Assembly: GCA_035624785.1 (NCBI GenBank)
Contig: DASPQV010000016.1
Span: 1-64,000 of the forward strand
DNA from: JAJZNI01 sp035624785
GTDB lineage: Bacteria > Chloroflexota > Dormibacteria > Aeolococcales > Aeolococcaceae
Length of the DNA stretch: 64,000 nt
Reading direction: 5' to 3'
Shown: in pieces, positions 8,012-17,166 of the stretch
Layout of the letters: each line of letters opens with the position of its first letter
How positions within the stretch are numbered: the first letter of the stretch is position 1
The notes under the pieces: generated by a model
What the model saw: the letters and a program-made list of their open reading frames with translations, nothing else
Told to the model about the DNA's origin: nothing
Database searches by the model: none
Position numbers and translations under genes: made by a program

Positions 8012-8809
8012 TCAGGCCGTCCCGGCGCTGTCCAGAGGAGTGGCGGAGCCGCTCCAGGCGACCCCGCGGAGGCTCGCCTCCAGCGGCTCGCGGTTGCCGA
8101 TGTTGTCCCGGCGCCACTCGGCAATGCCCCGGATCAGGGCGGAGAGCAGGCGCTCTCGGAACTCCAGGGCCGCCGCCCTGGCCTCGGCCGCGGTCGCCGG
8201 TGGCTGGCCGACGCCGTGGCTCTCGTGCCAGGGGATCGGCAGCATCGCCACCGGGTGCGCGTTGATGCGGGCCTGCAGGACGTCCGGGCGGCCCTCCTCG
8301 ACGACCACCGACACCCGGAGGGTTGGTCCCAGGTTGTCGCAGACCTTCCAGGCCCGTTCCCAGCTCCGCACTCGGTTGGCCCCCATCAGGGCGAAGTGCA
8401 CGGGGTCCAGGACCAGAGCCTGGTGCCACTCCATGGCCAGGTACAGCATGGACATCGAGACCTCGGCGTCGATCTCCTGGACAGCCCAGGCGAGCGCCAC
8501 CGGGACGGTGTTGCCGAGGTCGACCCTCACGTCCTCCCGGAACTCGTAGGCGCTGCCGTCGAGGAGGCGCCCGTGGGCGGGGCAGAAGACGGCGCCCCGG
8601 GTGACATGCCGGTGCTGAGGGCACCACGCGGTGGGGCAGGGACGTTCCCGGCGGTCGATGTAGCTGCAGGCCAGCCCCGTCTTCTGCGAGCAGCCCCGTG
8701 CGGAGCAGAACTGGTCGCCGATCGCCCAGGTCAGCGTCGACGCCGGCGACGTCTCCGCCGTCGCCACCGACCCTTGCGGCGCCGGGGCCGCACGTCTCCA
8801 GATCTTCAA
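8012..8809 (-). CDS. Unknown protein with a Cys/His cluster
   Basis: I do not recognise this 265-residue protein. Residues 35-79 hold seven Cys and three His (C35, C40, C48, C58, C63, H66, H68, C76, H79, with C63-P-x-H and C76-P-x-H pairs), spaced like one or two zinc sites. The rest looks like an alpha/beta domain with short hydrophobic stretches (LYLAMEWHQALVL) and no signal peptide. A TTG at 8809 is preceded by GAGGA at a good distance, so I prefer it over the ATG 32 codons upstream, whose extension is Arg/Gly-rich. It sits between uvrB and radA. A nucleic-acid role would be guesswork from that context. Confidence 0.6.
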   Translation of the reverse strand: MKIWRRAAPAPQGSVATAETSPASTLTWAIGDQFCSARGCSQKTGLACSYIDRRERPCPTAWCPQHRHVTRGAVFCPAHGRLLDGSAYEFREDVRVDLGNTVPVALAWAVQEIDAEVSMSMLYLAMEWHQALVLDPVHFALMGANRVRSWERAWKVCDNLGPTLRVSVVVEEGRPDVLQARINAHPVAMLPIPWHESHGVGQPPATAAEARAAALEFRERLLSALIRGIAEWRRDNIGNREPLEASLRGVAWSGSATPLDSAGTA

Positions 8810-8958
8810 TGCCGATCCTCGCCCGCCGTTACCGGAACGTTTCCCCAGTCTAGCCGCGCCAGCTTCAACCGAATGACGAAGCCGTGACGGCCACGCCGGC
8901 CACAAACGAGTGCCCGGTAACAGTGCGGTTGCAAGAGGAGAGCGGGGTCGGCCCCAGG

Positions 8959-11034
8959 TCAGCGCCGGCCGCCGCGGATTGAGGCACGCGGGGCGCGGCG
9001 AGGGCGCTGCCCACGGTCGCGGACGGCCCTGTTCCCGTCCCCCGCCGCGGTGCCCTCGTCCGACTCCTCGAGACGGCGGCGCAACTCGGTCAGGCGATCC
9101 CGCAGCTCGGCGGCCCGCTCGAACTCGAGGTCCCGGGCGGCCCGCTTCATCTCCTTCTCGACGTCCTTGGCCAGACGGAGCAGCTCATCGGGGGGCAGCC
9201 CCGCTGACTCCTGGAAGGCGGCGGCGCGAGCGCTCAGCTCGTCGCGGTGGGTTTCCAGTTGGTACACCGCCTTGACGATGGATTGCGGGGTGATCCCGTG
9301 AGACTCGTTGAAGCGCACCTGGATGGCGCGCCGCCGGTCGGTCTCGCCGATCGCTTGGCGCATCGCCTCGCTGATCGCGTCGGCGTACATGACAACATGG
9401 CCGTCGAGGTTGCGCGAGGCGCGCCCGATGGTCTGGATCAATGACCGAAACCCCCTCAGGTAGCCCTCCTTGTCGGCGTCGAGGATGCCGATGAAGGCCA
9501 CCTCGGGAAGGTCGAGGCCCTCACGCAGCAGGTTGACTCCGACCAGGACGTCGAAGACGCCCAGGCGCAAATCGCGGATGATCTCGACCCGCTCCAGCGT
9601 CTCCACGTCGCTGTGCAAGTAGCGGGCGCGGACTCCGGCCTCGCGCAGGTAGTCGGTGAGGTCCTCGGCCATCTTCTTGGTCAGGGTGGTGATCAGCGAT
9701 CGGTGGCCACGCTCCACCCGCCGCCGCACCTGGGCGAGCAGGTCGTCGATCTGGCCCTCGCTCGGCTTCACCTCGACGGTCGGATCGACCAGGCCGGTGG
9801 GGCGGTTGACCTGCTCGACGATCCGGCTCGAGCGCTGCTCCTCGTAGGGACCGGGGGTGGCGCTCACGTAGATGATCTGGCCCACCATGGAGTCCCACTC
9901 GGCGAAGGTGAGCGGCCGGTTGTCCAGCGCCGAGGGGAGCCGGAAGCCGTACTCGACGAGGGGGATCTTGCGAGCTCGATCCCCCTTGGCCATGCCGTCG
10001 ATCTGGGGCACGGCCACGTGGGACTCGTCGACCACCACCATGGCGTCGTCGGGCAGAAAGTCGAGCAGGCAGTAAGGCCGCTGGCCCTCCTCGCGGCCGG
10101 TCAGGTGGCGCGAGTAGTTCTCGATCCCGGCACAGGTCCCGGTCTCCCGCATCATCTCCATGTCGAAGCTGGTCCGCTGGCGGAGCCGCTGCGCCTCGAG
10201 GAGGCGGCCACGGCCCTCCAGCAGAGTGGCGCGCTCCTCGAGCTCCGCGTCGATCTTCTGGAGCGCCACCGTCATCTGCTCCGCCGGGGTGACGTAGTGC
10301 GACGCTGGGAAGATGGCGACGCTGTCCCGCCGGGCCAGGATCTCGCCGGTCAGCGGATCGAACTCGCGGATGGCTTCGACGCGGTCGCCGAAGAGCTCGA
10401 CCCGCACCGCCAGCTCCTCGTAGGCGGGCTGGACGTCGAGGACGTCGCCCCGGACCCGGAATCGGGAGCGCCCGAAGTCGGTGTCGTTGCGGCTGTACTG
10501 GAGGTCGGCCAGCTTGCGGAGCAGGATGTCGCGGCGCCAGCTGTCGCCCACCTTGAGGCTGATCGACTCGCCGAGATAGTTCTCGGGTGAGCCGATGCCG
10601 TAGATGCAGGACACCGAGGCGACCACGATGACGTCACGGCGGGTGAGCAGCGCCCGGGTGGCGCTGTTGCGCAGCCGGTCGATCTCCTCGTTGCGCGACG
10701 AGTCCTTCTCGATGTAGGTGTCGGTCCGGGGGATGTAGGCCTCCGGCTGGTAGTAGTCGTAGTAGGAGACGAAGTATTCGACCGCATTGCCCGGGAAGAA
10801 CTCGCGGAACTCGGCCCAGAGCTGGGCGGCCAGGGTCTTGTTCGGCGAGAGCACGAGAGTGGGGCGCTGCAGCTCGCTGATCACGTGCGCGACCGTGAAG
10901 GTCTTGCCCGAGCCGGTCACCCCGAGCAGGGTCTGCTCGCGGTTGCCGGCCCGCAGGCTCTCGACCAGGCTGGCAATCGCGCCGGGCTGGTCGCCGGCCG
11001 GCTGGTAGCTGGAGACGAGCTCGAGATCCGCCAC
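8959..11034 (-). CDS. uvrB: UvrABC system subunit B
   Basis: UvrB is the damage-verifying helicase-like subunit of nucleotide excision repair. The protein of about 691 residues has Walker A in GVTGSGKT, the damage-clamping beta-hairpin YFVSYYDYYQPEAYI, the VVVDESH box, helicase motifs through QTIGRASRN, and a C-terminal UVR domain (LEFERAAELRDRLTELRR) that contacts UvrA and UvrC. Two starts compete: a GTG at 11085 overlapping the previous stop as GTGA, and a GTG at 11034 with TACACT six bases upstream. The shorter form begins just before the conserved SSYQPAGDQP, so I chose it. No uvrA or uvrC lies nearby. Confidence 0.97.
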   Translation of the reverse strand: MADLELVSSYQPAGDQPGAIASLVESLRAGNREQTLLGVTGSGKTFTVAHVISELQRPTLVLSPNKTLAAQLWAEFREFFPGNAVEYFVSYYDYYQPEAYIPRTDTYIEKDSSRNEEIDRLRNSATRALLTRRDVIVVASVSCIYGIGSPENYLGESISLKVGDSWRRDILLRKLADLQYSRNDTDFGRSRFRVRGDVLDVQPAYEELAVRVELFGDRVEAIREFDPLTGEILARRDSVAIFPASHYVTPAEQMTVALQKIDAELEERATLLEGRGRLLEAQRLRQRTSFDMEMMRETGTCAGIENYSRHLTGREEGQRPYCLLDFLPDDAMVVVDESHVAVPQIDGMAKGDRARKIPLVEYGFRLPSALDNRPLTFAEWDSMVGQIIYVSATPGPYEEQRSSRIVEQVNRPTGLVDPTVEVKPSEGQIDDLLAQVRRRVERGHRSLITTLTKKMAEDLTDYLREAGVRARYLHSDVETLERVEIIRDLRLGVFDVLVGVNLLREGLDLPEVAFIGILDADKEGYLRGFRSLIQTIGRASRNLDGHVVMYADAISEAMRQAIGETDRRRAIQVRFNESHGITPQSIVKAVYQLETHRDELSARAAAFQESAGLPPDELLRLAKDVEKEMKRAARDLEFERAAELRDRLTELRRRLEESDEGTAAGDGNRAVRDRGQRPRRAPRASIRGGRR

Positions 11035-11040
11035 CCGGCG

Positions 11041-11046
11041 AGTGTA
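11041..11046 (-). promoter_or_regulatory. -10 box of a leaderless promoter (uvrB)
   Basis: TACACT on the minus strand is separated by six bases from the GTG at 11034, which would place the transcription start at the start codon. It argues for the shorter UvrB. Confidence 0.45.
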
Positions 11047-11081
11047 GGCCGCCGGTTGCCCCCGACCGGCGGCCGCCCCTT

Positions 11082-12110
11082 TCACTCCCCGGGAGGCCCC
11101 TCACCGGCGACGTCCTCGCCCGCCTGATCGCCGCCTTGCCCTTCCTCGCCGGCGCCCAGCTCCTCGCCGCGGACCTCGTCGGGGCGGCCGGGCCCTCCCC
11201 CGCTGAGCTCCTCGCCGGCCCGCCAGCGCCGCTCCGCCTCGTCGAGCTCGGCCCTGAGCCGGCGCAGCTCCGCGGTCTCCGTGCCGCCGGGCGTTGTGGA
11301 CCGCCGCCGCGCCCCCGCATGCCCGGGGCCGGTTGGCTCCGGCTCGCGGCCGCTCCACCCGCTCAACCCACCCAGCTCGGCGACTCGCCTCTCGAAGGTT
11401 CGCCTCAGGTCGACGAGGCGGGCCGGTGCGGTTGCGATTCGCCGAAGCTCGGCGAGCTTGGCGTCGTCGATGCCCAGGGCGCCGAGCATGCGGCGCACCA
11501 GCGGGTCGCCGTCGAGGAGGGCGAGCAGCATGTGCTCGGGACCGACCGAGGCGTGCTGGTCGGCGGCGATCCGCGACGCCGCGCCGACCAGGGTCCAGAC
11601 CGGGCTGGCGTCGCGTCGGTGAGGCGGCGGCATTCCCACCGACTCCCCCTCCTCGGCAGCCTCGAGCGCGGACTCCCCTAACAGACGGCCCAGCTCGGCG
11701 CGCACCGTTTCCAGGGTCGCCCCGAGGTCCTGGAGCACATGCGCGGCGATCCCCTCCCCCTCGATGAGCAGGCCGAGCAGGAGGTGCTCCGTCCCCACGT
11801 AGTTCTTGCCCATCCGGCGGGCCTCCTCGAAGGCGATCTCGATGACCGTCTTGACCCGGGAGGTGGGGATGATCTGCTGGATGAGGATCCGCTCGTTCTT
11901 GCCCAGCACCGATTGGATGGCGCTGCGCACCCTGCCGAGGTCGACGCCGAGGTTGTCGAGGACTTTCGCGGCGACCCCGCTGCCCTCCCTGAGCAGCCCG
12001 AGCAGGAGGTGCTCCGTCCCGATGTAGGAGTGATGGGAGCGCTCCGCCTCCTCCTGGGCCAGGGTCAGGACCTTTTTGGCCCGCTCGGTGAAGCGCTCGA
12101 AGGGGTACAT
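11082..12110 (-). CDS. Clp N-domain-only protein (ClpC-like, no ATPase)
   Basis: The 342-residue product has the N-terminal substrate- and adaptor-binding repeats of ClpC but none of its AAA+ modules. Repeat 1 (3-68) contains FTERAKKVLTLAQEEAERS and SYIGTEHLLLGLLREG. Repeat 2 (78-143) contains NYVGTEHLLLGLLIEG. A weaker third copy (about 165-230) reads SVGPEHMLLALLDGDPLVRR. After residue 240 the chain is Arg/Glu/Gly-rich and probably disordered or coiled. It sits where full clpC is found in many Gram-positive genomes, just upstream of uvrB and radA. It may be a standalone adaptor or a decayed ClpC. No Walker motif is present in any frame here. Confidence 0.82.
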   Translation of the reverse strand: MYPFERFTERAKKVLTLAQEEAERSHHSYIGTEHLLLGLLREGSGVAAKVLDNLGVDLGRVRSAIQSVLGKNERILIQQIIPTSRVKTVIEIAFEEARRMGKNYVGTEHLLLGLLIEGEGIAAHVLQDLGATLETVRAELGRLLGESALEAAEEGESVGMPPPHRRDASPVWTLVGAASRIAADQHASVGPEHMLLALLDGDPLVRRMLGALGIDDAKLAELRRIATAPARLVDLRRTFERRVAELGGLSGWSGREPEPTGPGHAGARRRSTTPGGTETAELRRLRAELDEAERRWRAGEELSGGGPGRPDEVRGEELGAGEEGQGGDQAGEDVAGEGPPGE

Positions 12111-12190
12111 GGCGGACGTAACGATGCGGGTCGGGGAAGCGGAGCACAAGGGGCCGAGGGCGCGTTGCTCAGCCCTGGCCGGCGGGATCG

Positions 12191-13144
12191 TCAGGCGCAG
12201 GGGGACAGCTCGGCGAGCACCCGATCCGTGGAGTCGGCGAGCAGCAGGTGGCCGTCCGGAAGCGCCGCCAGACCCTGTGGCGCCGGCGACCCGGTGACCA
12301 GCACCCGACTGTCGCCGCTGCCGGGGTCGACCGCCAGAACCTGGTCGGCACCCAGGTCGGTGACATAGACCAGACCGCCGTCGGGGACCGCCTCATCGAG
12401 GTCCGACAGGGTGCCGAGCGGGTGGGTGGAGCCGCCGGCGACCTCGACCAGCCCGGGGCTGCTCTCCGCAGCCACCACGATGCTTCCGTCCGGCATCTGG
12501 TTGGCGTCCACCGGACGTCCCAGGCCGGCGGCAAGCGTGGTCGGGCTGCCGCCTCCGACCGGAACTTCCAGCAGCTGGCCCTCCGGGCTGTTGGGGACCA
12601 GCAGATTGCCGCCGCCAGCGCTCAGGGCGATGCCGTCCACCCCCAGGTTGCCCGACGGATCGGGGAGGGTGACGAGCACGTTCAGAGTGCCGGTCGACGG
12701 GTCGAGAAGCGCCAGCCGATTGGTCCGCTGCTGCGCCACCACCAGCATCCCATCCGCCAGCGGAACCAGTCCCTCGGGCTCGTCGCGGTCGAGGAAAGCG
12801 TGGAGCTCACTGCCATCGGGGGCCAGCTCGTCGATCACCCCCGCGTCGGGCGACGAGACCCAGATGTGACCGGAGCCGTCCACGGCCACGTCGTCGGCAT
12901 CGGTCGTGAAGTGGTGAAGGACGGTCAGGCGGTCGAGGGAAACCGGCGCGGGACAGCCGGCGAGAGTTGCCTGGGGACTGGGGATGGTGGACGGGCTGGG
13001 GCTGACCGGAGGTGCCGGTGTCCCGATGGCCGGGCTCACCGGGGCTGGTGGTGCCGGTGACGCGCGCGGCGGCGACGCCGAGCCGCACCCCCCAACCACG
13101 AGGACGCCGATGGTCAGGGGCACCAGCCGCCACCCGGTGGTCAT
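12191..13144 (-). CDS. Secreted lipoprotein with NHL-like beta-propeller
   Basis: This 317-residue protein starts with a lipoprotein signal ending in LVVGGC, followed by a Ser/Pro/Ala-rich linker to about residue 70. The rest is made of propeller-like repeats such as ADDVAVDGSGHIWVSSPDAG, GVDGIALSAGGGNLLVPNS and PQGLAALPDGHLLLADS, resembling NHL or SMP-30-type blades. It should be anchored outside the membrane. No catalytic residues stand out, so a binding or scaffold role is likely. The ATG overlaps the mutM stop as ATGA, which defines the start and couples the two genes. Confidence 0.75.
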   Translation of the reverse strand: MTTGWRLVPLTIGVLVVGGCGSASPPRASPAPPAPVSPAIGTPAPPVSPSPSTIPSPQATLAGCPAPVSLDRLTVLHHFTTDADDVAVDGSGHIWVSSPDAGVIDELAPDGSELHAFLDRDEPEGLVPLADGMLVVAQQRTNRLALLDPSTGTLNVLVTLPDPSGNLGVDGIALSAGGGNLLVPNSPEGQLLEVPVGGGSPTTLAAGLGRPVDANQMPDGSIVVAAESSPGLVEVAGGSTHPLGTLSDLDEAVPDGGLVYVTDLGADQVLAVDPGSGDSRVLVTGSPAPQGLAALPDGHLLLADSTDRVLAELSPCA

Positions 13145-13965
13145 CGCTGGCAGCCTGGGCAGTACACGGTGGTCCGGCTCGCCACCACGGTCCGGCGGAG
13201 CACGGCTCCACATCGGAAGCACGGCGCCCCTCCCCGCCCGTACACCTGGAGGGCCTCCTGGTTGGCTCCCCGCGCGTCCCAGAGGTCCCGGTAGTCGTCG
13301 AAGCTCGTGCCCCGGTTGCCCACCGCCTTGACCAGCACGGCGCGGATCGCGGCGTGGAGCGCCGCCCGCTCGCGCCGGGTCAGCCGGTGGGCGCGCCGGG
13401 TGGGCCGGATGCCGGCCAGGTGGCAGGCCTCATCGACGTAGATGTTGCCGAGACCAGCCACCCCGGACTGGTCCAGGAGAGCCGCCTTGACCGTCCGGGT
13501 GGTGCGGCGCAGCACCAGATCGAGGCTGGCGGAGGTGAAGTCATCGGAAAGGGGCTCCACGCCGAGCACCGGAAGCAGCCGCCGCTCCTCGAGGACGGCG
13601 CGGGGTCCGAGCAGGACCCGGCCGAAGCGGCGCGCGTCATCGAAGCGGAGCTCGCGGCCGTCATCCAGGCCAGCGCGGAGGTGGGTGTGCCTGGCAGCGT
13701 CGAAGGAGGGCTGGACGACCCGCAGGTGACCGGTCATGCCCAGGTGAAACACCAGATCCTCGCCGCCGTCCAGCCGGCAGAAGATGTACTTGCCCCACCG
13801 GGCGACCGACTCCACGTGGTGCCCGGGCAGGGTCGCGGTGAACACCTCGTCGACCGGAAAGCGCAGCACCCCCGGCCGGTGCACCCAGGCGCTGACGAAC
13901 CGGCGGCCGGCCAGCTCCGCCCGCAGGTCGCGGGCGACCGTCTCAACCTCGGGCAGCTCGGGCAT
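13141..13965 (-). CDS. mutM: Formamidopyrimidine-DNA glycosylase
   Basis: MutM (Fpg) removes 8-oxoguanine and ring-opened purines. The 274-residue protein opens with MPELPEVETV, whose Pro and Glu after the Met are catalytic. It has the conserved Lys in RWGKYI, the helix-two-turn-helix motif in DQSGVAGLGNIYVDE, and a C-terminal zinc finger with CFRCG and YCPGCQR. All key residues are intact. It lies after polA and before a lipoprotein gene. The polA-mutM arrangement suits base excision repair and is common in high-GC Gram-positive bacteria. Confidence 0.97.
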   Translation of the reverse strand: MPELPEVETVARDLRAELAGRRFVSAWVHRPGVLRFPVDEVFTATLPGHHVESVARWGKYIFCRLDGGEDLVFHLGMTGHLRVVQPSFDAARHTHLRAGLDDGRELRFDDARRFGRVLLGPRAVLEERRLLPVLGVEPLSDDFTSASLDLVLRRTTRTVKAALLDQSGVAGLGNIYVDEACHLAGIRPTRRAHRLTRRERAALHAAIRAVLVKAVGNRGTSFDDYRDLWDARGANQEALQVYGRGGAPCFRCGAVLRRTVVASRTTVYCPGCQR

Positions 13966-14084
13966 ATCGCACCAATGCTGACCCCTCGCAGGGTTCTGCC
14001 GGCACGCCGAGCGCGGCGCTGCGCCGGCAGCCTGCCTCCATAAACTCAGCCGCAGCTGCCCGGCGCACCGGTTTCAGGATTGGC

Positions 14085-14117
14085 GGGTTAGGGACAGAAA
14101 TTTCCATAACTGGTCGG
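14085..14117. repeat. REP-like intergenic element, copy A
   Basis: The gap between mutM and polA contains GGGTTAGGGACAG followed by five bases, TCC, AA and TGGT. The same frame recurs at 50308-50341. The core GGGACAG...TCC is imperfectly palindromic, as in repetitive extragenic palindromes. Only two copies are visible here. The rest of the 13966-14192 gap holds nothing I recognise. Confidence 0.5.
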
Positions 14118-14192
14118 CGAGCACAAGCCAGGTCCCCCAGCCTCGGCCGCCGGCCGCGCGCCGGGGCACGGCGCCCGCTCAAGGGAGCGGCA

Positions 14193-16964
14193 TCACGGCA
14201 CAGCCGGGACCGGGGTCATCTCCTGCCAATTCTGCCCAACCTTGACATCGACCACGAGCGGGACGACCAGGGACTGGGCCCCCGACATGGCCCGCCGGAC
14301 CAGCGGAATCAGGGCCTCCAGCTCACCCGGCGGGACTTCCAGAACCAGCTCGTCGTGGACCTGGAGGAGCACCCGCCCCGCCGAACCGGACTCGCGCAGG
14401 GCCCGGTCGGTGTCGATCATCGCCTTCTTCATGATCTCGGCAGCGCCGCCCTGGATGGGCATGTTGACCGCCATCCGCTCGGCGGCGAGGCGGAGCTGGC
14501 GGTTGGCGGCCCGGATGTCGGGGAGATGGCGCCGGCGCCCCGTGAAGGTCTCCACCCAGCCCCACTCCCGAGCGTGCATCCGAGTCTGCTCGAGCCAGCG
14601 GGTCACCGAGGGGAAGTTCTCGAAGTAGGCGTGGATCCAGGCCGCCGCCTCCTCTCGGGACATGCCGGTGTCCCGAGCCAGGCCGAAGTCGGAGAGCCCG
14701 TAGACCACCCCAAAGTTCACCACCTTGGCGACCCGGCGCATGTCCGGGGTGACCGCGGCGGGATCGACGCCGTAGACCTGGGCGGCGGTGCGCCGGTGGA
14801 TGTCCTCGCCGCGGGCGAAGGCTTCGATCAGTCTCTCCTCGCCGGTGGCGTGGGCGAGGACGCGCAGCTCCACCTGCGAGTAGTCGGCCGAGACCAGCCG
14901 CCATCCGGAGTCGGCGATGAAGGCGTGGCGGATCCGCTGCCCCCACTCGGTCCGGATGGGCACGTTCTGGAGGTTGGGGTCGGCGGAGGAGAGCCGGCCG
15001 GTCGCCGCCACCGCCTGGTGGAAGGAGGTGTGGATCCGGCCGTCCCGGTCGCAGAGCAGCGGCAGAGCGTCGACGTAGGTGCCCTGGAGCTTGGTGAGCT
15101 GGCGCCACTCCAGCACCAGGCCGACGATCGGGTGCTCCTCGCGGAGCGCCTCCAGGGTGTCGGCGTCGGTGCTCCGCCCGAACTTCGTCTTGCGGCCGGC
15201 GGCCAGACCCAGCTCGTCGTAGAGGACGGTGGCCAGCTGCTGGGTGCTGCCCAGGTTGAAGGCATGCCCGACCAGGTCCTGAACCTCGCTCTCCGCGGCC
15301 CGGACCCGAGCGCGCATCTCCGCCGAGATCGCGGCCAGCTCGTCGCAGTCGACCAGGATGCCCACCCGCTCCATCTCGGCGAGGATGGGAACCAGGGGGA
15401 GCTCCAGCTCGTCGTGGAGGGCCAGCAGCCCGGTGGTGGTCAGCTGCCGGGTCAGCGCATCCCTGACCGGCTCCACCAGGCCGACCCAGCGGCCGTAGTA
15501 CTCGGCCAGCTCCGCGGCGGGGACGTCGCCGAGGTTGCGGCGCTGCCGTCCCGTGCCGAGCAGATCCTCCTCGGCGTCGAGGCGCAGCAAACCGAGGTCG
15601 TGGGCCAGCACGGTCAGGGAGGGCACCCGGGTCCGCGGGTTGTCGATGTAAGCGGCAAGCATGGCGTCGAACCCCAGCCGGGCCCGGAGTCGCGGCCCCC
15701 AGGCGAGCACCTCCCGCTTGAGGTCGTAGCCGTCGATGACCAGCTCCGGGTCGCCGAGCAGGGATTCGACCGCGTGGCGGTGCACGGCGAGGGAGAGCCA
15801 CCAGGAGCGGGTGCTCCCCAGGGGCGTGATGGCGACCCCCAGGACCTCGCTGGTGCGGGCGGGGCCGGTGGGAACGCTGCGGAGCGCGAAGCGCCGGGCG
15901 GCACGCGCTGATTGGATCAATTCGTCGATCTGCGCCTCGCCCTCAACCACCTCCACCTGGGAGGCGGCCGCCGGCGGCGGGCCGAAGCTCAGCTCGCCCT
16001 GGCCGGGCGCACCTGGGCGGGGAGCCGCCCCATGGCTGAAGGCCTCGGCAAGGCGGGGAAGCAGGGAGCGGAACTCCAGGCGATCGAAGAGGGCCCGGAC
16101 CGCCTCGTCCTCGTAGCCTCCGACGCGCGCCTGCTCCAGGTCGAGGGGCACGGCGAGGTCCATCTGGATGGTCGCCATCCGCTTGCTCAGCCGGGCCTGC
16201 CCGGTGTGCTCGGTGAGAGTGGACTGGACCCGGCCCGGCCTCATCCGGGGCAGCGCCTCCAGGATGGCCTCCAGGGGACCGTGCTGCTGGATCAGGGACA
16301 TCGCGGTCTTCTCGCCGATGCCCGGGACGCCCGGGATGTTGTCGCTGACATCGCCCTGGAGGGCCTTGAAGTCGGCGACCAGCGGGGGCTCGAAGCCGTA
16401 GCGCTCCCGCACCTTGTCGAGGTCGTAGACGATGGTCTCGGTGATCCCGCGGCGGTTGATGAACACCCGCACGTGGGGGTTGACCAGCTGGAGGGTGTCG
16501 ATGTCACCGGTGACAACCACCACATCGAGCCCGGCCTCCACCGCCTTGACCGACAGCGATCCGATCACGTCGTCGGCCTCGTAGCCGGGGATCTCCACCT
16601 CGGGGATGCCGAGGGCCGCGACGATCTCTCGCGCCCACTGGACCTGGGGGCGGAGGTCGACGGGCATCTCCGGCCGCTGCGCCTTGTAGCCGGCCATCTC
16701 CTGGTGGCGGAAGGTCGGACCCGGAGGATCGAACGCGGCTATCGCGTAGGTGGGGTGCTGGTCGGTGAAGGCCTTGAGCAGCATCGAGGTGAAGCCGTAG
16801 GCGGCGTTGGTCAGCTCGCCCCGGCTGTTGGTGAGCGCGGGCATGGCGAAGAAGGCGCGGTAGACCAGGGCGTGGCCGTCGATGAGCAGCAGGGTGGGCC
16901 GCGCCGGGGCGGCGGGTCCCTCGAGGTCGAGGGTCGGGGTCAGCGGCCCCTGGTCGTCGGGCAC
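14193..16964 (-). CDS. polA: DNA polymerase I without a working 3'-5' exonuclease site
   Basis: The 923-residue protein has a complete 5'-nuclease domain (LLLIDGHALVYRAFFA, GYEADDVIGS, NIPGVPGIGEKTA). The middle domain lacks the proofreading acidic residues: the expected DxE strand reads FALRSVPTGP. The polymerase domain has motif A SADYSQVELRVLAHATGE, motif B RRVAKVVNFGVVYG with the usual Phe, and motif C QVHDELVLEV. It should remove primers and fill repair gaps. I chose GTG 16964 because AGGGG lies just upstream and a TACCAT box eight bases before; the 93 codons above it are Arg/Ala-rich and not family-like. Confidence 0.96.
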   Translation of the reverse strand: MPDDQGPLTPTLDLEGPAAPARPTLLLIDGHALVYRAFFAMPALTNSRGELTNAAYGFTSMLLKAFTDQHPTYAIAAFDPPGPTFRHQEMAGYKAQRPEMPVDLRPQVQWAREIVAALGIPEVEIPGYEADDVIGSLSVKAVEAGLDVVVVTGDIDTLQLVNPHVRVFINRRGITETIVYDLDKVRERYGFEPPLVADFKALQGDVSDNIPGVPGIGEKTAMSLIQQHGPLEAILEALPRMRPGRVQSTLTEHTGQARLSKRMATIQMDLAVPLDLEQARVGGYEDEAVRALFDRLEFRSLLPRLAEAFSHGAAPRPGAPGQGELSFGPPPAAASQVEVVEGEAQIDELIQSARAARRFALRSVPTGPARTSEVLGVAITPLGSTRSWWLSLAVHRHAVESLLGDPELVIDGYDLKREVLAWGPRLRARLGFDAMLAAYIDNPRTRVPSLTVLAHDLGLLRLDAEEDLLGTGRQRRNLGDVPAAELAEYYGRWVGLVEPVRDALTRQLTTTGLLALHDELELPLVPILAEMERVGILVDCDELAAISAEMRARVRAAESEVQDLVGHAFNLGSTQQLATVLYDELGLAAGRKTKFGRSTDADTLEALREEHPIVGLVLEWRQLTKLQGTYVDALPLLCDRDGRIHTSFHQAVAATGRLSSADPNLQNVPIRTEWGQRIRHAFIADSGWRLVSADYSQVELRVLAHATGEERLIEAFARGEDIHRRTAAQVYGVDPAAVTPDMRRVAKVVNFGVVYGLSDFGLARDTGMSREEAAAWIHAYFENFPSVTRWLEQTRMHAREWGWVETFTGRRRHLPDIRAANRQLRLAAERMAVNMPIQGGAAEIMKKAMIDTDRALRESGSAGRVLLQVHDELVLEVPPGELEALIPLVRRAMSGAQSLVVPLVVDVKVGQNWQEMTPVPAVP

Positions 16965-17154
16965 GGCCCCTGATGGTAGGGCTCGTGCTGCGGGATGCAC
17001 TCGGTCACCGGCGCGGGCCCGCCGGCGCCGGCAGCCCGAGACCGCCGGCGGGCTCTCGAGACCCGGCGACGCCCTTTGAGCAGCCGGCACGGTGGCACCC
17101 GCAGGGCGGCCGAAATCACCCGGTTGGGCTACCTCGGCATCTCGGACCCGGCGG

Positions 17155-17160
17155 TATGAT
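17155..17160 (+). promoter_or_regulatory. -10 box of a leaderless promoter (bifunctional nuclease family gene)
   Basis: TATGAT is followed by six bases and the ATG at 17167. This is one of the clearest cases of the window-wide leaderless pattern. No canonical -35 lies at 16-18 bp. Confidence 0.55.
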
Positions 17161-17166
17161 CGGCCC

